Below the pieces are notes generated by a model. It was not told where the DNA came from. It did not search any database and worked only from the letters and a program-made list of their open reading frames with translations. A program made the position numbers and the translations under genes. A stretch of 30,769 nt of DNA from Isohypsibius dastychi (taxonomy: Eukaryota > Tardigrada > Eutardigrada > Parachela > Isohypsibiidae), in assembly GCA_034696485.1 (NCBI GenBank), contig JAQIWT010000157.1, positions 1 to 30,769 of the forward strand, read 5' to 3'. Below, piece by piece: positions 15,755 through 26,680 of the stretch (position 1 is its first letter; every line of letters begins with the position of its first letter).

Positions 15755-16423
15755 ATGACGGAGTCTGGGCAAAGCTCGCAATCTCCCCTTCATGTGTTCA
15801 TCGAGGGGTCGATTGGTGCAGGAAAGTCTTCGCTCATGGAAGAGCTAGCTGTTCTTCATCCAGAATGGAGGATCCTTGAAGAGCCGCTTTCGCGCTGGAA
15901 GGATTGGAATGGCTCTAATTTGCTCGATCTTTTTTACCAAGATCCCGCGCAGTATGCACATCTGTTCCAAATGGCGGTCCTCGAGTCGTTTAAGGAACGC
16001 ATTTCAAGTGCCAATTCAGAAGTTGCGCCGGTGTTTGTATGGGAGCGAAGTCCACGTTCGGCATTGAACGTCTTTGCAACACTCAGTTTCTGGAGTGGCT
16101 TTCTTTCTGAGCTGCAATTCAAAAACTTGCTTGATTACCGGCGCGAAAACCTTAATTGGTTTGATAGCCCTGCGTCGCTCACTGTGTATCTAAGAACACA
16201 TCCATCAATTTGCCGGAGCCGACTGGAAAGTCGAAGCAGACCAGAAGAACATGGGCGTATCTCACAGACTTACTTGGATGAATTGCATGTGCGTCACGAC
16301 GCCGAGTTTCATCGACAACCACGCGTCCTCACAATAGAAGAGGGATATTCGGGTAGTGAACGGGATGTTTGTGTGAAAGCTCTCGCAATCTCAAAAGCTG
16401 TCAAGAACTGGCTCAATAACTAA
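15755..16423 (+). CDS. deoxynucleoside kinase
   Basis: 222 residues, uninterrupted and intronless. P-loop GSIGAGKSS (18-26), substrate-binding EEPLSRW (42-48), the catalytic ERS motif (WERSPRS, 96-102) and an Arg-rich lid (CRSRLESRSRPEEHG, about 153-167) identify the dNK/TK2/dGK family, which phosphorylates deoxynucleosides to supply dNTPs. For the element this would raise nucleotide pools in non-dividing cells. An own TATA box lies upstream. Its polyadenylation signal AATAAA (16523-16528) lies inside the convergent neighbour gene. Its origin may be host capture or a viral lineage; the sequence alone does not decide. Confidence 0.9.
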   Translation: MTESGQSSQSPLHVFIEGSIGAGKSSLMEELAVLHPEWRILEEPLSRWKDWNGSNLLDLFYQDPAQYAHLFQMAVLESFKERISSANSEVAPVFVWERSPRSALNVFATLSFWSGFLSELQFKNLLDYRRENLNWFDSPASLTVYLRTHPSICRSRLESRSRPEEHGRISQTYLDELHVRHDAEFHRQPRVLTIEEGYSGSERDVCVKALAISKAVKNWLNN

Positions 16424-16506
16424 CCGCTAACCACTGACTAATCAACAACATGTCTCTTTCTCAGATTTATTAAAAAATCTCCGGTTTATGTCTGGTAGAG
16501 CAGCGG

Positions 16507-17034
16507 TCAGTTCAATGCATGAAATAAAGAATACCCCATACACTTCTTTTCGAGGTAGATGCTGTAGCATTTAAGTGCACTCTGATCAATTCTGACAACT
16601 TGGGTCATATTGCGAGCGACAAGGAAAGCTACTGATTTGGATTGGAGCTGATCCAATATGATTGTACATCTTGAATTGTTTCGGTCCACCACAATGGTCC
16701 ACCCACATTGTACATCAATCAGGTAGACTGCGGTACGCCCGATCAGACTGTCGTCGGGGAACCACCTGGAACCATTGTTGACCTGAGGCTCCGACGGCGG
16801 TTCGTCTGGCGGAGAGGTTGAATTAACACTGAGATGTGTTGACAAAAAGGTCTCATCCATTCCAGGTGGGGGCTGTGTACTGTTTGCGATCATGGTTTTG
16901 TTGCTCTCCAAAGATGAGGCCACCAGCGCCACGATCAACACTATTACCACTGCTCCTGCCAACATAAGTGTGTATTTAATTCTTGTCTGCGAAGCGTCTG
17001 ATAGGTTTGAACCAAAACGTGAATATGGCAACAT
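16507..17034 (-). CDS. glycosylated type II membrane protein, possibly BRICHOS-like
   Basis: 175 residues. A short cytoplasmic N-terminus with basic residues (TRIKY) is followed by one membrane segment at about 22-43 (LMLAGAVVIVLIVALVASSL) and a luminal/extracellular part. That part has several N-glycosylation sequons (NKT, NST twice, NGS, NNS, NMT), a Pro-rich stalk, and a C-terminal domain with four or five Cys. The domain (AVYLID, TIVVDRNNSRC, then LKCY and KKC) recalls BRICHOS domains, which also occur in type II membrane proteins, but the match is by pattern only. A surface or attachment protein of the element is a reasonable alternative. An AATAAA on its strand lies at 16466-16471, just past its stop. 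It is the last recognisable gene of the element. Confidence 0.6.
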   Translation of the reverse strand: MLPYSRFGSNLSDASQTRIKYTLMLAGAVVIVLIVALVASSLESNKTMIANSTQPPPGMDETFLSTHLSVNSTSPPDEPPSEPQVNNGSRWFPDDSLIGRTAVYLIDVQCGWTIVVDRNNSRCTIILDQLQSKSVAFLVARNMTQVVRIDQSALKCYSIYLEKKCMGYSLFHALN

Positions 17035-17300
17035 AGCTGGGCCATGAAGAATGGAAGTTCAAGTTTGTTTACATGATTTGCTTGTTTCTTAGTTACAAAG
17101 GTCCAGCCATTACGTAACTATTCTGAAGCATTCTCACTGGCAAGATAAAGCTCCAGGCGCTTGGGGGGAGGGGGGGGGGGGGGTTGTAGCGAGAAAATGG
17201 TACATCTAACAGAATTTAACTACTTGTGCTTGATCAACCTATATGTAAGCCTCTGTCTGAGAAAGCTACTGTACCCGCTTACATGGCTTATATCAGTGAT
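17035..17300. other. non-coding, includes a G6-A-G14 tract
   Basis: No credible gene. The G tract is at 17163-17183. The right end of the viral element should lie near here, but without the left end I cannot identify a terminal repeat. Confidence 0.4.
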
Positions 17301-17390
17301 ACGTGTGCGCCACATTTTACAGCCCACCCCCACGCATCTGATAGCATGTGAGAGATGGACAGGGTGGGCTGTAAATTGTGGCGGACACGT
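17301..17390. repeat. 29-bp inverted repeat (hairpin)
   Basis: Arms 17301-17329 and 17362-17390 are reverse complements at 27 of 29 positions, separated by 32 bp. The inner ends are C/G-rich (CAGCCCACCC and its complement). It could be a small foldback element or a terminator-like structure. Confidence 0.8.
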
Positions 17391-17682
17391 ATTGCGCAAA
17401 TCTGAGTTTTCTCAGTGATTTCTCATGCTTAGTTTTTGTAACCATTTGCCTCTGGAATTCGGGTGGACGGGATATCTGGGACTTCGGGCTCAGATATTAA
17501 AATCGTGGTTCTTATAGCGATTGTTACCGTTATATTTAAATCATAATCCAGCTTGGTGAACAAGCTCGAGCTTTTGGCCGGATAAACGGTTAGCGATAAA
17601 ATGGTCACGAACAATTTTTCATCTTCCCATTCCTTGAAAAAACAAGATAATCAGATTTGCAGATTTCAGAATCGCGAATGTC

Positions 17683-18360
17683 ATGGGGCAACTGAGCATC
17701 TCTATCGACCGCAAAGATCATGAAGTTAAGAATTTTGCCTATCATCTTACTAGTCCACTGGAGTATGGTGCACTGCTTGTACGATGTAGACTGAAAGAAA
17801 CTGCGAAAGCTAACACTTCAGAACCAAGTGGCAAGTGCGCTGAGATTAAATGCTCAGATCGGAATGCCAGAGCAAGCTGTGCCATTCCTGCAGTTGAATT
17901 GTGCTGTTGCAAAGTACGGATGGTGCAAAGTACGATGAGGCACTCACCAAACCACTGAAAACTTCCCAAAAATTTGCCGAATTCAAAATGGACCATGACA
18001 TTCAAAACACTCGTCGTGATGATCAGTTTCTGTTGGTAACGCCGGGCTGATGACTAGAATCGGACCACTGCATTTGCCACCAATAGCAATCGTCGCTGTT
18101 TGGTTGATGCCGATATCTAGCTGGGTGATGAAACATTCAAATTCACGCCGACAGCATTCTACAAGCTAGTCAAGGAAGCGTCTATACCATTTCTATATGC
18201 TGTTCTTTCGGATGAAAAAAACCACCACCTACAAGCGACTCTCCTGGTAACTGATGGACAGTATCCGGGAGCTTCTGGATAACAGCGAATACGCTGGTCT
18301 GCGGGTCACACTGACGGATTTCGAGACTGCCTCTAGTTGAAACCTCTCTATTTGTAAATG
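17683..18360 (+). pseudogene. decayed MULE-type transposase
   Basis: Fragments in shifting frames interrupted by stops. The clearest block is at about 18095-18235: a DADI stop LGDETF start resembling the DGTF catalytic motif of MULE transposases, then TPTAFYKLV and the FLYAVLSDEKNHH segment. About 18250-18340 continues in another frame with LLDNSEYAGLRVTLTDFETA, matching the second catalytic Asp region (TDFE). An upstream ORF (17683-17958) has RCRLKETAKANTSEPSGK, a linker-like segment. No intact product is possible. Confidence 0.6.
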
Positions 18361-18631
18361 TTGCAAGAAAGTGATGGCGGATTCCACAGTTCGACGTAAG
18401 AAATCCCAGGAATAATTCCGTGTGGATGAATGCGGTTTATGAGTATTAAAATTGACAAATTTCAAACATCAAATCATGCGATAAATTTTAACATTCTGAG
18501 TCAGCAGTTCGTATTCTTATTCGTGGTTAAGAGAAACTAGTTTTCGATTTGGTTGGAATCGTCAGGCGGGTCCTCTCCCCTATTTATCTAACTCGGGTAG
18601 CTCTTTTTTGGAAACTCGGATGATGTCCATT

Positions 18632-18674
18632 GATAACGGTGACCAACCACAGAATGTGGTTGGTCACCATTATC
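18632..18674. repeat. 20-bp inverted repeat with 3-nt loop
   Basis: Arms 18632-18651 and 18655-18674, 19 of 20 positions complementary (GATAACGGTGACCAACCACA on the left). A nearly perfect cruciform-forming palindrome. Confidence 0.85.
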
Positions 18675-19008
18675 AGTTTTGCAGGGTCGCAGATTTGTCC
18701 AAGGAACACTATTCCACCTCACCTTGCATGTCATCCCTGTTCCAGCTCCACTTTTTGGGTTCAACCGTGACACGGAGCCGGGAAAGGAAGATTGTTCACT
18801 TGAGCGCGAATTCAAGTTTTTTGGCGAATACAAAATCTTGTCAGACGCCGAAACTTTTTCCAACTGTCGGTGAAAATTTACGCCGTTCATTCATGTTCAG
18901 GACAAAGTGAATTCACATACTATCAGAGAACAAGTACACATATTTCCCAAGGAGATTGCTGGCCAATTGAGCGAAGGAAAGATAGAAAGGTAAAGATCCC
19001 TGCAAAAC

Positions 19009-19040
19009 GCGTTTTGGAACGCGTTTTGGAACGCGTTTTC
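19009..19040. repeat. 12-bp tandem repeat, 2.7 copies
   Basis: Unit GCGTTTTGGAAC repeated at 19009, 19021 and (partial) 19033. Each unit contains or borders an ACGCGT palindrome. Confidence 0.8.
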
Positions 19041-19076
19041 ACTTGCCCATCTGCGGTTGGCATACGGTCCTCCACC

Positions 19077-19975
19077 GGGAGGCTGCCACTTCGTCATGTA
19101 GATTTGGTCCCACGACAACTCGTCCGCGTCATTTGGTCCAAACGAAATTTCGTCCTTAACGACATTCAGTCTTACCACGCTTTGGACATGGCAACATCTC
19201 GTACTTGCCGTCATTTAGTACTAAGCGACATTTCGTTTTAGACGTTAGCGTAACTAGCGTCAGTTGGTCACCCACTTGTTTGGTCCTACAGAAACATAAA
19301 CCGGATTTGCTATTGTTCAAACATATCCTGGTCCGGTTGAGCAGGATGTCTCTCTTTCCCTAAAGTACTTTCATCGACACCAGTCGGTTCAGTTTGATTT
19401 AGTTTCTCTTGATGGTAGAACAAACAATTAGGATCGATATTTGGATCAACTTGGGATGGACAGTTCATCATTTATTCCTGGCTCCCGCAAAACCGAAACC
19501 GGAGAATTGACCGAGCTCGCCGTTTACAAGGTATATATCCATACCTTACATGACAAGGAGAAAGGGATTTGGAGATGTCAAGAGCGGGATACAAAATGCA
19601 AGGGAAGACTGGTGATTGCCAGAACGGTTAAACTGCACCATTAACGATCGTTTGGCTTGGTTAATAGCCATTCCTTACAAATTACATGGTTGGAGATAAG
19701 TCGTACCACCGCTGTTTCTCATTTGTTTCTATCTTATTGATGTTTGAATACAAAAAGCTTCCGGGACTGGACCAAAGTAAGACGAAATGTCGCCAAGACG
19801 AACTGTCTCTTGTACATTATGTCGTGAGGACGAAATAAAATGGGACTGAAATTCGGCATGTACAAATTGTCGCCGTACGGAATGTCTTCGGACGAGTGGT
19901 CGTTGGACCAAATGTCGTAAGGACGAAATGGTTCTTAGGACCAACTGTCGCAGGACGAAGTGACGTGCAGCCTCC
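19077..19975. mobile_element. DNA transposon remnant with inverted subterminal-repeat ends
   Basis: About 0.9 kb. The ends GGGAGGCTGCC (19077) and GCAGCCTCC (19967-19975) are inverted. Each end carries roughly 200 bp of short interspersed units of the types TTGGTCC, ATTTCGTCC and GACATT on the left, and their reverse complements (GGACCAA, GGACGAAAT, AATGTCG) on the right. Long ends with subterminal repeats fit MULE-type non-autonomous elements, in line with the FLYWCH fragment inside and the MULE transposase debris nearby. Exact ends and target duplication are not resolved. Confidence 0.6.
19441..19644 (+). pseudogene. FLYWCH-type zinc-finger fragment
   Basis: A 67-codon frame ending at a TAA. 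YKVYIHTLHDKEKGIWRCQE followed by CKGRL and a final His matches the FLYWCH pattern (aromatic strand, WxC, C, H). FLYWCH domains are common N-terminal parts of MULE transposases. The frame has no further domain, so it is probably a relic carried by the surrounding 0.9-kb element. Confidence 0.5.
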
Positions 19976-20255
19976 TCCGCCTTTTCCGGTTCGAGGGGTC
20001 AAGGGGAACTTCTCAGAACTAACTCCTCAAATGCCGAAAGCTGGCTTGGCTCGATTTTCAACGAGAAGAAAAGTATGATTTTTGTACTCTACTATTTTAT
20101 ACTCATTTCAACCCCGAACATATCATCACACCCGGAGTTTTCTTGTATTTTACAAATTTTACAAAAAAAAAGGTCAATGGAAATAGAGAAGCCAATCAAC
20201 AAGAGAAAACAGTGTATTCAATTCACAACACGGATCATTAAAACAAAACAGCATG

Positions 20256-20567
20256 TCAGCACCATCTTTCTATCGTAATCTCATCATTCAGAACATTCGA
20301 ACACGGAAATCTCAACGTCGGAACAACAGTCGCACAAATCCGCTCCTCAGATTGCGAGCAACCCCACAACTCCTGATTTTTTTCTTCAGTGAAATGAGCG
20401 GAACAAATACCATCACGGGTATCAAAGTTCCAATAATCCGGCTGATCACAGAATTCGTACCACTTTCCACGCACTGACTCCTCCGCAGAAAGAATGTCGT
20501 GAATGATGATCAGACATCCCCGTATCCACATTCAGACAACCCCGAACTGAGCAGCACCTCAAATCCC
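20256..20567 (-). pseudogene. THAP 2 exon of copy A, frameshifted
   Basis: The C-terminal part (EFCDQPDYWN, DGICSAHF, VVPTL, final ERWC) aligns closely with the intact exon 26681-27003. The N-terminal CxxxC part (CCSVRGC) is in another frame because two bases are missing around 20508. The downstream AUG-led frame alone lacks the first zinc ligands. Confidence 0.7.
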
Positions 20568-21366
20568 CTGGAACAATTTACTCACATCAGAAGCAGCTCA
20601 ATGAACTAAATTCAGTCCGCACTTACAGTACTTCCTCCATTTGTCATGCGTTCTGCATTTAAAACCAATTCGTTCGATTTCTCAACATCATCAGTTTTCT
20701 TCGCCAACTTGACCTTTTTCTCTTTCACCGTATGCAACTTCTTTTTCTCCTTTACTTTCCGGAGAGTGTTGCGTAATTTCTTGATTTTCCCTGGAACATG
20801 CTTGGTCGGAACGGCCTCAGGTGGATAACATCCGGTTGCATCAAGGTTGTTATTCATCACGCGAAGATCCTTGTGCCGGAAATGTAGCATACATATCCCA
20901 TCCTCCTCCCCAATCGACCAATAAGGCGATTGACCGCAGAACTCCCGCCACTTTAGTCGAACTGATTGGTGAGATTTGTTAATGAGAAAGAAGCGGTTCC
21001 CAAGGTGTGAACGCCGATTACATCCAACCACAGAACAAAGAAGAAGTGCTGGTTTCTGTATAATCCCATATCGGGTTTCATCATTATCCGACACAGTCTC
21101 ATCATACGAATCCACTTCAATATCGCCACTGCGTTTTGTGAGCAAAGGAATGTTGCTTGGAGGGCGGTAAGGTATCTCGGGGCTTTGTTCATGTTGGCTG
21201 GGGTGGTCACTTGGGGGAAGGGGTGGCGATGTTTTCCAAACTCCATCATGCCAAATTGACTCGATATCATCATCTTCGGCTTGTGGTAGACCGATGTACC
21301 ATGGTTCGGCAGCGGGTTCATCAGATGCTGGCAGAACAGGGTCGCAACCCAGCCAATTGGCTGAGT

Positions 21367-21948
21367 CTGTAACAAAAATGCTGTAAAGATGATGCGGTAA
21401 ATGATGTCGTAATATGCATTTCTCATCAAGTCGTATGTTGTTCCAATAATATTTTAATTACAAGCTGAATAGAGTAATGAAATACGTCACTCGCCGTTTC
21501 CAACAGAACACTTGTTTAAGAATTCGACCCAGCACTGCGATAATTTTTTTGAGGCTCGTCAAAAGTTGGCAAATCATCACTCATGTACATTGATAGCCCT
21601 GGGCTCTCTCTTGTCGTAAATGAGTCCAGGCAAGACCATGGCAGATTGCTAAAGAACTGGATAACTTCCAATCTAAATGCATCGGTGAAGACAGAGTTTC
21701 TTATCCTGATAAGATAGAATTAGCAAAGAACTGAGAGATTAGACATCCACCGATAAAAAACGGATGTTAGGTTAATTCAAGCGCAACGCTTCTAGGTCAT
21801 CCCAAGTAAATAGCAGGTATTTCTGGTAAATGTCTGAAGGGGGGGGGGGGATTCTCTGCATTAAGCCGATTATCAGCTTCCAGATTTGCGTCTGCCACAA
21901 GGGTGGTTCGCAAAACCGAACAGTCATCAGCCATCAATCAAACCATAC
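21367..21948 (-). other. intron of copy A with G12 tract
   Basis: 582 bp, no gene seen. G12 at 21839-21850 on the plus strand. Confidence 0.5.
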
Positions 21949-22445
21949 CTTCAATATCATCCGACTCCGACACCTCATCCTCCCGTTTCTTCCGTATCTT
22001 CGCGGAGCGTTCGATTTCTTTCGAGAGGAGCAAAGCTCTTTTCTGCTCTCGGCGAGATTGACACTCTTTCTGATTTGTTCTCCATTTCTCTTGATACTCC
22101 TTGAAACAAGAAAATTTCACATGAGTATCACAAATACCCTGTGCATTTCAACCAAGAGCAGCATTCATCAACTCATGAACTCACCAGTTTTGTCTTCGCG
22201 TCTAAACGGCCGTAAACATTTGCAGCCATCTGCCTCACGTCGCTAACAGTGGCTGTGGGGTGTTCAGCAAGATAGGTCGCACAAAACTCTTTTCGGAAGA
22301 ATGTAGCTCCAATATTCCCACAGAACAGTACATCGTCTTTATTCTTCTTCTTCTTGGGTGGCCTGACGTACGGACCCTTTTCTCCTTTCTCCTTTATTTC
22401 AGCATCGCGTTTCTCTAGGTGCATCAACCACTTCCCTTGATACTC

Positions 22446-23125
22446 CTGAAACACGACTAAGATGAATACGGAACTATCGGAATACAAATACTAACCGAAC
22501 AGGAAGCTCAATGGAACCGGGTAGTAATAAAACGGTCAGAGAAAAACGAATATTTTCACCCATAACAGGATTTACTCATTACGAAAGAGAAATTCTGTTA
22601 CAACGGTCTCCACAAACCGGTTGCTTCACCAAAGCCCAGCAAGTTTGTGCCCTTTCAATTTCAACAAGAAAAAAACATTTAGCAAAGAATATTTGTTCTT
22701 CGAACGGAAATCTTCCTATTCGTTCTCAAAAAACACAACATTTTTCCAAAAAGGGTAGCTTTCAGTTTCTGAATCCTTCATAATTTGCCCAAGCTGGACT
22801 AATATTTTGATTTATACTCAAACCTTAAAAAACATCAATTTCGTCAAAACTCCCTGATAGGTAAACGAGCAGAAAGTGATCTGGGGGTAACAAAATGCCC
22901 ATCCGTCCAGGCGTGACAGAGAACATTTTCAACAGAATTTTTTTAGAGTTCTCAAACCCTTCGTTTTAGACATCAAATTCGTCAAAACTAGCTCCATAAT
23001 TGGTAAACGAGCGGAAAGTCATTTGGGGTGGTTAAAATGCCCATCCGTCCGGGCTTGACAGGTATATTGGAATAAGTGTGCCGAACATACTTCTCCTCGG
23101 TCTTGTTGATTTTTATAGCACTCAC
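22446..23125 (-). repeat. intron of copy A with a roughly 90-bp tandem repeat
   Basis: Two diverged copies at 22832-22919 and 22971-23060 share TTCGTCAAAACT, TGGTAAACGAGC-like and AATGCCCATCCGTCC segments. A third copy is in the matching intron of copy B at about 29302-29390, so the unit predates the gene duplication. Confidence 0.65.
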
Positions 23126-24436
23126 AAGTTTGGTTTTCGCGTCGAAATTTGCGTAGATTTTCGAGGCAATCTGGTGCATCTCTCTGACACTCGCATTTGG
23201 ATTTTCACGAAAATAGTTATCCCTGAACTCATTCCGGAAGGCTGCAATTCCGATGCTGCTCTGAAACAACTTCTGGCCACTTCTTTCCCATACATGATGT
23301 CCATGTGGAGCTATTTCACCGCTTGTTGTTCCATCTACTCGTATTTCAGATTCGCCGTACTTTTCTTTCTCTTCCGTTAATCCAAAAAATACTTTCGCGG
23401 CATTCTTAGGTCTGGGTTTCTGGTCCCGTTTCCTCGGCTTTGTCGCTTTCGGTGTTTGGTCTTTGATCTAATAAACGACAAACAGACAGTATACATGACA
23501 AACCCGACCAAGTTTGTTTTTGCTATCGTCAAAAAGCCCCGGACCATGGAAACATACCTCTTGACTAACGTTAGGGCAATCACGTAGATGGATCCACATC
23601 TTGTTGGGGTTACCCTCTATAGGTTCCTGAAGTCCAACTGCGAGACATGCCTTACAGAACGCTTGATGGACCTTGGTTGCCTGCCATTTCCGTCTTGATC
23701 GGATGAAGTGTGGCCAGTAGGGGTTCTTACTATTCGGACTGATCACGTCTGGAATGGAAGAAAAACTGTGACAAACAAAGTCAGAACCGCATTTCTAAAC
23801 ACATTCTGTTCTCATTTCAGCTGCTGACGCGAAGAGAGAAAAATGGGAATTCAGCAAGCTCTTGAGCAACCAAGCAAAAATCAATTTCATTCAACCATTA
23901 TCTTTAAATTCAGAATCGAGGAGGACCAAAAATACAAAAACCTCAGATGCGATTATATTTTCTCTTTTTTATAATAGTTTTCCCGGATTCACAAAAAGAA
24001 AACTAACAGAGGAGTTGCATGTACAGTTTCGATTCTGAACCTTCGGTTACATCCAAGCGATTTTACTGGAACGGCAAAAAGAGTGTCGCTACAGATTCAA
24101 AATCTGAGCACTTCCTCCATAATCAACGCTCAGGAAATTAAGTGACAGCTACCATTCCATAAATATTCAAAATAGCAAACAGAATTACTTGCCGGAAGTG
24201 TCTTCAAGCAATTTTTCAAGCGGCAGTTTTGGCAGATCAGGGTCGTGCAAAGCATAAGACGAGAAGATAACTTTGGGAGTTGATCCTTCTGGCTCTTCCT
24301 CATCCTCCGATGCCTCAAATCCCCACTTCTTTCGCTCGATCTCAGCTTTCTTCAGAGCTGCAAGATGCTGTTCGTAATGCAGCCGCTGCAAATTCAGAAT
24401 AGTAAGATGGTTGAAGATTGAAGAATGATTTATTAA

Positions 24437-24459
24437 CATCATCATCATCATCATCATTA
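24437..24459. repeat. ATC microsatellite
   Basis: About seven ATC units inside an intron of copy A. Confidence 0.8.
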
Positions 24460-25382
24460 TCAGACTGATGAAAATGAAAATATTCCATTCAAAATTCCAA
24501 CTTCGAACATCCACTTTCCAACTCGCTGAGAATCTAACCACATTCCAAGTTTAGAATCAGACTGAAATTCGGAAATGTGAATTTAAACTCGATCATCACA
24601 ACAGAAAGCAGAAAAAATGTTTCTCCACAAAAGTTAGGCGTACGTTTGGAATTTCGAATAACAGTGAAATTTTCGTACTTTCGTATCTTGAAATTTATCA
24701 TTCTTTTCGAAAAGCTTCTTTGTTGTTTCACATACAGGTTCAAAAATGTGGTTATTTAATTCTAGAAGAACTGCATTTCGAATTAGATGAAAATAACCTC
24801 TTTTTCGTCTTCCGGTAGTAGCTGGTAAGCGTTCTGGGCCATTTGTTTCATCATGGCTAAAGGTGTTCCAGGATTTTTCACTTTGAATTCCTTGATGAAA
24901 TTCGTCCTGAAAAGACAATATCCAAGACGTCTTTCCAATCCTTTGAGTTGTTCTTTCTTCGAAGGAAGCTTTGGGATAATCTAAAATTAAACCAAAACAC
25001 CAACGATAAGAAAGCAGTCTCCGTGGAAAGAAAGCAGAAATAACAACTTACACCAGCGAAATATTTGCATTTGCGAAGGTGTCGGAACATTTCATGGATT
25101 TCTCCGCGATTCGATTTATAATTCCCATTTTCCAAACACGATTTGCAGAAAACCTCATAATAACTGGATTTCTTGTGCTTTTTCACTCCCCGCTTGAACA
25201 ACGGCCAATATGGATTCTTTGTACGCTCGGGTGGATCTTCTACAGATTGCAATACAACATATATCATTCCTTCTCAATGTATGGCTATGCCGAAATCCAA
25301 TAGAAATATCAGACTTACGGAATTCTGTCGGAGCTTCGTAGATCTTCGCTGGCTTCCCCGAATCCGAATCGCTGTCACTCAT

Positions 25383-26680
25383 TCTCTGAATCAGTGACCC
25401 CGGACAAACCATAAACAGATTCGAAATAGACGAATGAAAATTAGAGTGAGGCGCAGTAAAGCAAGCATGATTCAATTCCAGGACAAATTTCGAAAAACCA
25501 CAACAAGTCGGGAAAACCGAGCATAGGTGTAGTGGCTAACCAAAGCCCCCCCCCCCCCCCCCAGCGCCACCATTTCACTGTTGGTTTTTTCTGCGCCGAG
25601 TTTCCCATTCCACCTCCGGTGCACAGTTTTCGGAGACGCGCTTTTTAGATGAAGTGAATATTCGGTGTTTTGGCGAGCTCGGTATGTGCTACTTCGGTGT
25701 GTACAATACATATCGCACAATTACGTGTGAAATTCGTGTTTGATTTGTTCAGAGTTTAGCCTCGAAAAGTCTGACTACGAAAAATGGCCTACGAAATACC
25801 ATGGCACGGTTAATGTCCTCCTCAAACTGCAACTTCGTGAGTTATTCAAAGTTGCGGAAAATTCATAGTATTCTGTTCGGCACGGTGATTATTCAGAGAG
25901 GTATATGGCAGCGGGTTGGCACTTGGTGCATGTTGATGAAGCTGAAAGGTCACCTAGGGTGGTACTCGGGCTGAAGCTAGTGGTCATCCGAAAAGCATAG
26001 CTATTCCGTCATGCTGCAACGCATTTCTCAGGAGCTTCTCTCACTATAACATAACGAATCCACTTTTGAGCGCAACAATGATCCCAGCTTGAGCGAGGAT
26101 GCTGCAATCTGCGTTTAATTTCACAGGTTCACAAATATACAGGTTATAAACCCCCAGATTTGCAGCTTTTTCTCACTGAAATTTGTAGGGGGGGGGGGGG
26201 GTCGGATCATTGACAGCTTAACTTCACCCAGGAGAGTCTGGACTCTTATTTGGACCAGCCTGAAGTGATGCGTGCTGCATCATCTTCAACCAACACACTT
26301 ATTGGGTGGGTTAGTATGGTCCAACGAAATTTTACGATCGGAACCGGGAAGCTCTAACATGTCGTTCGCACACACTGCATGAAACCACGGGTCTTCAGTT
26401 TTTCTCTCGGAATTCTGCCAACGAATCCTGTGTTGGACAAAATATCAGAAAAACGAGTCTCTGACACTATTGAAAAACTTCCGTTCTGTACTGGTATATT
26501 TTGTATGAGACTTGCAATCTGGGTCAAAAAATTCTTATACCGAATCAAAACAACATGATTAAGCGCCCGCGTCAGCAAACTGTCACAGAAAACCTGAGCA
26601 ACTGAATATATTCGCTCGGTGAAATCGAACAGCAAAAAAATCAACGAACTCATGACAAAGATTAACTGAAACACACCATG
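25383..26680. other. spacer between the two host gene copies, with C17 and G14 tracts
   Basis: Upstream of the start of copy A and downstream of the end of copy B. C17 at 25546-25562, G14 at 26188-26201. ORFs here (for example 26354-26674 minus) have no family features. It should contain the promoter of copy A and the 3' end of copy B. Confidence 0.5.

Larger units (their letters stand above)
18361..19076. other. non-coding transposon-rich spacer
   Basis: No recognisable gene. It contains the hairpin at 18632-18674 and a 12-bp tandem repeat at 19009-19040. Confidence 0.4.
20256..25382 (-). pseudogene. BED/HMG-box-like/THAP host gene, copy A (last THAP frameshifted)
   Basis: Exons on the minus strand: 25382-25319 (MSDSDSDSGK start), 25239-25052 (BED 1), 24980-24798 (HMG-like 1), 24385-24193, 23748-23558 (BED 2), 23467-23126 (HMG-like 2), 22445-22185 (HMG-like 3), 22099-21949, 21366 to about 20632 (acidic linker and THAP 1), 20567-20256 (THAP 2). 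Exon 4 can join BED 2 in frame only through a GC-AG intron (GCAAGT donor); otherwise a short protein ends at 24185. BED fingers show NPYWP, FCKxC and HLRxC; THAP 1 has CSVVGCNRR, DGICMLHF and AVPT. THAP 2 has a 2-nt deletion near 20508 compared with copy B, which breaks it. The role is presumably DNA binding in the nucleus; whether it is a regulator or transposase-derived is unknown. Confidence 0.65.

Noticed and set aside
1-17050. Terminal inverted repeats of the viral element
   Set aside because: The left end is outside the window, and no segment near 17,050-17,400 matches the left part.
26354-26674. 106-codon minus-strand ORF downstream of copy B
   Set aside because: No domain, no counterpart below copy A; probably chance.
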